Source: Scenedesmus sp. ARA3 (taxonomy: Eukaryota > Chlorophyta > Chlorophyceae > Sphaeropleales > Scenedesmaceae). Taken from it: a stretch of DNA of 64,000 bases. The stretch covers positions 119,330 through 183,329 of the forward strand of contig RWJK01001792.1 of NCBI GenBank assembly GCA_004335835.1, in the 5' to 3' direction. The stretch's first letter is position 1. The number at the start of each line of letters is the position of its first letter. The translations under genes were made by a program, and so were the position numbers. Positions 58,727-64,000 of this stretch are shown piece by piece. The notes beneath the pieces were generated by a model that searched no databases, was not told where the DNA came from, and saw only the letters and a list, made by a program, of their open reading frames with translations.

Positions 58727-59663
58727 GTGCTGCTGCGGCAGCGCCATGGCTGGCGCTGCTGAGCCGCTGCCTGTTTGTGACGACCAGCGCACTGGAGGCT
58801 GCTGCAAGCGAGGCGCAGAGGCCCCCATCAGCTGGCAGCAGCGAGGCACATGATGCAGAAGACAGTGAGGAGGATGTGTTTCATGTGCGGTGCGAAGTAG
58901 TGGCGTGGTGCGACTGGTGTGCAGGCAAGCTGTCATGCTACATGGGCGTGTCTGACATTCCAGCAGACATCCTGCTGCAGCTGAAGCAGCAGGCAGCTGC
59001 AGCACTAGTGCTGCTGGACAACCCTCATGTTGATGCAGCAGAAGCCGCAGCAGGCTACAGCAGCGTGCAGCAGGTGCTAGCAGAACTTCAGGAGGCAGGC
59101 ATGCCGCAGCAGCTGCGCACCTTGGCGCAGGCAGTGGCAGGGCGCATCCCACTCAAAACCGCATGCAACAACCCCGGCTGTGTGAGCCTAGCGCAGCGCA
59201 GCGAGCTGCTGCTGGTGCGCGGCAAGGGCTGTGTCTGTGCGCGCTGCAAGGGCAGCAAGGTGAGGAAAAGGAAATGGATGCTGCTTCATCTCCTTGCCAA
59301 AAAACGCTGGCCGCTTAGCTGTGCAAGCATACTGCTTGGTCCTTTTGATGTACCCTTCACATGATCGCCAAGCCAACTAAATTGCCCAATATAAGAGGGT
59401 GCTGTGCGTGCATCATGCAGGGAGGAGAAATCTGCCTTGTCATGCTTTCCAGATGACATGCACCAATCAAGCACCGCCCACATGTGACCTGCCTGCTACA
59501 AGCATCATTCTGGTGTGAGTGTTTCCCTTAGCTGCTGCTGCTGCTACTGCTGCTTCTGCTGCTGCCGCCGCTCTCTCACTACCAGGTACTGCTGCAAGGC
59601 CTGCCAGGTGGAGCACTGGAAGTGGCACAAGGCACTGTGCAAGAGCAAGGCCAAGGCGGCGGC

Positions 59664-59706
<43 letters not shown>

Positions 59707-59715
59707 CAGCTGTAG
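55891..59715 (+). pseudogene. MYND zinc-finger family protein, copy A, with frame lesions
   Basis: Exons by comparison with copy B: 55891-56302, 56548-57830, 58103-59259, about 59586-59715. The start is MQRLKLGRHGEVHNVLKELV. A long helical, Ala/Ser/Gln-interrupted middle follows. The end is a MYND finger: CNNPGC, GCVCARCKGS, then RYCCKACQVEHWKWHKALC. Three lesions are inferred. Near 57780 the frame must shift by one base to reach AKLLLLLLADEG. The exon 2 donor is GAAG/GCGAGG where copy B has GCAG/GTGAGG. At 59256-59257 one A too many (AGCAAG for AGCAG) puts the last MYND half out of frame. MYND fingers bind proline-rich partners; the partner is unknown. If these are sequencing errors the gene is intact; neighbouring genes show none over dozens of exons. 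Confidence 0.7.
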
Positions 59716-59757
59716 CAAGGACTGCGGACTGCTGTCATAAGTTGAAGGTCACGGTGT

Positions 59758-59762
59758 TGTAA
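59758..59762 (+). terminator. TGTAA poly(A) signal candidate of MYND copy A
   Basis: TGTAA 43 nt after the TAG at 59713-59715. The position is plausible for a short 3' UTR. Confidence 0.5.
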
Positions 59763-60443
59763 ATCCAGTACATCGCCTGTCTTCCGTGGCAACAGCACAC
59801 TCTCTGCATTGTTGACGCTGGGGCTTCCTATTTGCCTTTGAAGTTGCTGCAACACCTGCGGCAGGTGGCTGGTGTCGTGGCGAAGGCTGCGCACACAGCA
59901 GCATTGCGCCAGTGTGGGCATGGGCGCTCATCTTGCAGGGAGAGCTGGTTTTGCTGATAGTGCTGCTGCAGTAGAATATCTCGCTTGCTGAGTGCTTGCT
60001 GGTCGCTCGATGGACAGTTCTGAGCACCAGATCATGATGGGACACCTGCAGCTTGCGGGAGCCGATGGTGCAGCTGCAGCGTTGTGGAGCCGGCATGCAA
60101 CACTGTGCAAGTACTGCATGGCGGCAGGGCATGCATGTCTTACTGACACGTGACACGCCATGCCTCACTAAACTATGCCTTGCTGAGGAGGGCAATTTGA
60201 CACGGCCAGGCTTCCATGGGCAGGACTTTCCTTGTCCAAGGTTGCTCACTGCTGCTTGTAACAACGTAACTTGTTCCCTCAACTCACGCATGACTGGCAG
60301 GTTCGGCATGTTTGTCGACTGTGTCTTGTATATAATCTTTTATAGTTTGATCACCGTGCGCAATCGCTTGCACGCAGGTTTTTTTTCGAATTGTTTGAAT
60401 CGCGGGGCTTCGCTTCTTTCCGCACCAGGCTCACGCCAGCAGC
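59763..60443 (+). promoter_or_regulatory. Intergenic region between MYND copies A and B
   Basis: No gene was found. The last 85 bp resemble the leader of copy A, including an AATCGCTT box and TTTGAATCGCGGGGCTTCGC. Confidence 0.45.
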
Positions 60444-61335
60444 ATGCAACGCTTCAAATTAGCACCAGTGGCAGAGGGAGTCAGTGTCTTGAAGGTTCTG
60501 GCAAAGAGCGACATCGATGGCTTCGGCAGGCTGCAGCCGAAGCTGTTCAAAGGCTTTGCACATGATTCAGCAGCTGGCTGGAGAGGAGCCCAGGCTAGCC
60601 ATTCAAATCACCAGCTCGTTCGACAGGCTTTCACTGGCAGCTGCTGCTGCAGCGGCCAGCAGGGGCTTAGCTTTGGTGCCTGCCAGGGACAGCAGCAGCA
60701 GCAGCAACTTTGCAACATACACGCAGGGACTGCTGTGCATAGCACGGTGTTGTGACGCAGTGACAGCCATTTCAAGGCTACACAGCACCAGCAGCACATT
60801 CACAAGCATGCTGAGGCATGCACAGGTGGAGATCGCTGCGGCAGTTGAGTCGTCAGGTGCGCAACACAGCACAGAAGCAGTAGCATGGAGCAGTAACATG
60901 GAGCAGTAACAACAGCTGCTGCAAGGCCAGTTGTATATGTGGTACCATGTCACAGCTGCAGCATCAACATGATTATCAGCGACATCATCATGCTGCTGAT
61001 CAACAGCTGGAGCATATCATATTCTGCTGCTGATATCAACATGCTGCTGATCAATAGCTGCGTGCATGGTACAAGGGGCGGCACTCTGTTTGCAAATCGT
61101 TGTTAGCTGTGGCTGTTACTTCATTCCCGCACGTTATGCCTCACTCTCAATGCTGTGCAGGTCTACTGGCAGCCCTGCCTGCCGCCTGTGGATCAGCAGC
61201 TCAGTTGCTAGAGCAGCAGAGGCGGCGGCAGCAGCAGCAGCAGCTGCAGTCAGACACGTACTTTGCCAGCGCTGTGGTGGCGCCAGCAGTAGCACAGCTC
61301 AAGCTGGTGGAAACCTTGGCTAGCCTATGGCCGCC

Positions 61336-61373
<38 letters not shown>

Positions 61374-62210
61374 CCAGCACCAGCACCAGCACCAGCACCA
61401 GCACCAGCAGCAGCAGCACCAGCAGCAGCAGCTGGCAGATCTGCTCGAGCAGCAGCAGGCAGAGCTGGCTTAGCAGCAGCAGGCAGCTGCGCAATGTCGT
61501 CCTGCCTGCTGTCAATCTGGCTGTAACAGTGTTGGCCACACCGACCACGCGCAAAGACATCTGCTACGCAATCAGCTTCGCGACACAGCTGTGCAAAGCC
61601 TTGCAAGCAGAGATAACGGCCAGCGCTGATGCCGTGGCCAGCGGGTCTCCTGCGGCTGTTGTGCTGCTGCCGCAAGTTGGCAGAAACGACAGCTTGACGC
61701 CACCTACACAGCTGCAGCACCTGCTGCAGTCAACAGAACTGCTGCGGCTGCTTGCTGCTGCCCACGCTCTGCACGTGCAGCAGTTGGCGTTCCTATGGCC
61801 AAGCAACGACAACAGCAGTGTTGGGGGTGCAATTGATGACAGCTTGCACCCGCTGGAGGCAGAAGCAGCAGCAGTACTGGTAATAGGGGCTGAGTGGATG
61901 GGTGGCAGCAGCGCAGCAGCGCAGCTGCTGCAGGCGGCTGGCTTCCTGCAGCTGCAGCAGGCGCTGGCATCCCCAGAGGCCCTGGAGGCTGTCATCTCCG
62001 AGCCAGCCAGCAGCATCGAAGCAGTGGTGGGACGCATTGAGGATGTGATGCAGTACACTTGGAGCAACATGGCAGGCATGCCGCAGTCCATGCAAGGCAG
62101 TGACGGCAGCGGCAGCAGCAGCAGCAGCAGCAACGGTGCCAGCAGCACAGATGGCCGTGCGGCAACAAGCGGCAGCGCGCAAGGCCTAGGAAGCAGCTGC
62201 AGCTCTGCCC

Positions 62211-62243
<33 letters not shown>

Positions 62244-62561
62244 CACAGTGCTCAATTGAGTGCCTGCTGCAGCCGTGGGCGCTGGTGGAAGTGCACTCCG
62301 TGCTACTAGCTGGCGACCCTGCATGCCAGCTTTCCAGCCTAACTGCACTTTTGCAGATGCTGGAGATGCTTTTCAAGCAGAGCGGCGAGCTGCCTGCCTC
62401 ACTGAAGCACAGCCTACTGCAGCCCGTGCTGCTGCAGCTGCTGCCGCGCCTGCAGCACGCGATAGCTGACCCGGCCAGCTGCACTGGCGAGAATGGGAGC
62501 ATAGACAGCCGCATTGAGGCTGGCTTGGCAAAACTGCTGCTGCTGCTGCTGGCAGATGCAG

Positions 62562-63053
62562 GTGAGGCCCTCACCTGATGGAGGTGAGGCCCCCACCTGA
62601 TGGAGGTGAGGCCCCCACCTGATGGAGGTGAGGCCCNNNNNNNNNNNNNNNNNNNNNNNNNNNNNNNNNNNNNNNNNNNNNNNNNNNNNNNNNNNNNNNN
62701 NNNNNNNNNNNNNNNNNNNNNNNNNNNNNNNNNNNNNNNNNNNNNNNNNNNNNNNNNNNNNNNNNNNNNNNNNNNNNNNNNNNNNNNNNNNNNNNNNNNN
62801 NNNNNNNNNNNNNNNNNNNNNNNNNNNNNNNNNNNNNNNNNNNNNNNNNNNNNNNNNNNNNNNNNNNNNNNNNNNNNNNNNNNNNNNNNNNNNNNNNNNN
62901 NNNNNNNNNNNNNNNNNNNNNNNNNNNNNNNNNNNNNNNNNNNNNNNNNNNNNNNNNNNNNNNNNNNNNNNNNNNNNNNNNNNNNNNNNNACCTGATGGA
63001 GGTGAGGCCCCCACCTGATGGAGGTGAGGCCCCCACCTGATGGAGGTGAGGCC
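62562..63053 (+). repeat. 22-bp minisatellite starting at a splice donor
   Basis: Unit GTGAGGCCCCCACCTGATGG plus AG, three full copies plus a partial before the gap and about three after it. The first unit is the intron 2 donor of MYND copy B (GCAG/GTGAGG), so every unit restates a donor consensus. CACCT-GATGG-AGGTG inside the unit can form a small hairpin. Confidence 0.95.
62637..62990. other. Sequence gap (354 N) within the minisatellite
   Basis: Undetermined bases flanked on both sides by the same 22-bp unit, so the array length is unresolved. Confidence 0.99.
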
Positions 63054-64000
63054 CTCTGGGTTTGCGCTGTAAGCCCTCGCAAACATCGTAGCCATGTACA
63101 GCAATGCACAGCATCTACCTCAACGATGTCACCTGTTCCAACTGCAGACTGTCCCTCTCTCACCTGTAAGCCAGCTGTTTCATCTGTAAGCTGCTGACTG
63201 CCAGCTGTTAGGGAGACAGCATCTGCTTACCTCTAGCAGAGTAACAGCTGCTCGCAAAGTAGTTGTGCCCAGTTCTGGACCCAGTACTTGCTGCCTTGCC
63301 TTGCCATTATGTGTCCTCAAAGTACCCTGCTTTGTTTGTTCTTGCGTGCAGGGGAGGGGCTCTCGCCAGAAACTGAGGACTACCTGATTGCCCTGTTTGC
63401 CACAATATGCAGCTGTGGCAGCAGCAGCAGCAGCAGCCATGGCCTGCCGCTGTCCTCCTTTGGGCAAGACGCATCAGCAGAGGCCTTGGACAGCGATGAC
63501 GAGCTAATCAATGCTTACTTTGACATGATCTGTGGCAGCAGCAGCAGCAGCAGCAGCAGCGAACACAACAACAGCAGCAGCAGCAGCAGCAGCCCAGGCT
63601 GGCTGCTGTCATCCTTTGAGGCGGCGCTGAGGCATGGCCGTGGGCAGGACACACTCGGAAGGTCCCCAGAGCGTGACGCAACGTTTGACGCGGCATGTGA
63701 CCTTGCGTGGGCTACTGCGGATACAGCGTCCCTGCAGCAGCTAGTCAGTCGCTGCTTCGGGCAGTTCACTAATGGCATGCAGATGCTGGATAAGCTGTTT
63801 GCCCTGGAAGTGAGCTGCCTGAAGTACGCATGGTGCGGCATTGGTAGTTCACCTCTGCCAAACAACCTACATTGCGTGATGATCATGGCAGACAATGTCC
63901 GCCGCGTTTGCTGCACAGTGATTGATGTAATCAAGGAGCAACACCAGCAGCAGGGTTGCGCCAGCATCAGAGGCAGCAGCAGTGCGGGGGCCAGCAGCAG

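Larger units (their letters stand above)
60444..64000 (+). pseudogene. MYND-family protein, copy B, 3' end beyond window, frameshift in exon 1
   Basis: Exons: 60444-60856, 61161-62561, 63352->64000. It aligns with copy A throughout: MQRFKLAPVAEGVSVLKVL, GRLQPKLF, RLSLAAAAAAASRGLAL, GLLAALPAACGSAAQLLEQ, LLQPVLLQLLPRLQ, SSFEAALRHGRGQDT, VSCLKYAWC. The MYND finger itself would lie past the window end. Exon 1 has one extra base around 60550-60560 (TTCAAAGG against TACATAG in copy A), so the ATG frame reaches a wrong frame before RLSL. The exon 2/3 junction is normal in phase. Exon 2 ends exactly where a 22-bp minisatellite begins. Ser/Thr runs from AGC and ACC codons lie at about 61338-61430. Confidence 0.65.

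Noticed and set aside
61564..63114. Long minus-strand frame opposite MYND copy B
   Set aside because: Shadow of the coding strand, extended artificially by the N-gap and the minisatellite.

Overview
The window is nuclear DNA of a green alga (Chlorophyta). The best guess is a chlorophycean of the Sphaeropleales/Scenedesmaceae type. The evidence is very intron-rich genes with GTGAGY donors and TGCAG acceptors, TGTAA poly(A)-type signals, pervasive CAG/CTG triplet tracts that become Gln, Ala or Ser runs, and the gene set: a chloroplast-type pyruvate:ferredoxin oxidoreductase, OPR-like repeat protein, GAF/PAS/TKL kinase, BTB family protein and MYND-finger family. There is no operon structure. No rRNA, tRNA, CRISPR array or intact transposon was recognised.

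Layout. 1-2059 (+): 3' end of a Gln/Ala-rich protein of unknown function. 3890-8036 (+): isopenicillin-N-synthase-like 2OG-Fe(II) oxygenase, 8 exons. 10039-12815 (-): BTB/POZ-BACK protein interrupted by an in-frame TAG. 13622-22467 (+): 15-exon GAF-PAS-TKL kinase whose catalytic Asp is Asn. 22468-27035: gene-poor, with degenerate copies of the kinase 3' end and two short tandem arrays. 27036-29156 (-): 5-exon gene for an unassigned 154-residue basic protein. 30622-31995 (+): single-exon, putatively organelle-targeted OPR/helical-repeat protein. 33205-39164 (-): LRRC47-like protein (leucine-rich repeats plus PheRS-beta-type B3/4 domain), 10 exons. 40602-53522 (+): pyruvate:ferredoxin oxidoreductase, 26 exons, all iron-sulfur ligands visible. 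55891-59715 and 60444->64000 (+): two tandem MYND-finger paralogues, both with frame lesions. Several pairs are head-to-head (BTB/kinase, 154-aa gene/OPR, LRRC47/PFOR), so the intergenic pieces between them probably hold divergent promoters.

Exon models were built by hand from splice motifs, reading phase and protein-family resemblance. For the oxygenase, kinase, 154-aa gene, LRRC47-like gene and PFOR the phases close exactly from start to stop, which is strong internal support.

The most unusual signal is shared across genes. Many exon/intron junctions exist in several diverged tandem copies: a piece of exon edge plus its donor or acceptor is repeated 1-4 extra times inside the adjacent intron at a period of about 90-170 bp. 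I see this at more than twenty junctions in five genes, and the 3' coding ends of the kinase and PFOR are similarly re-copied downstream of their stops. Some copies are in frame and could be used as alternative splice sites. A second genome-style signal is strand-ordered triplet repeats: CTG tracts sit directly upstream of acceptors in the sense strand, while CAG tracts lie in exons or just after donors.
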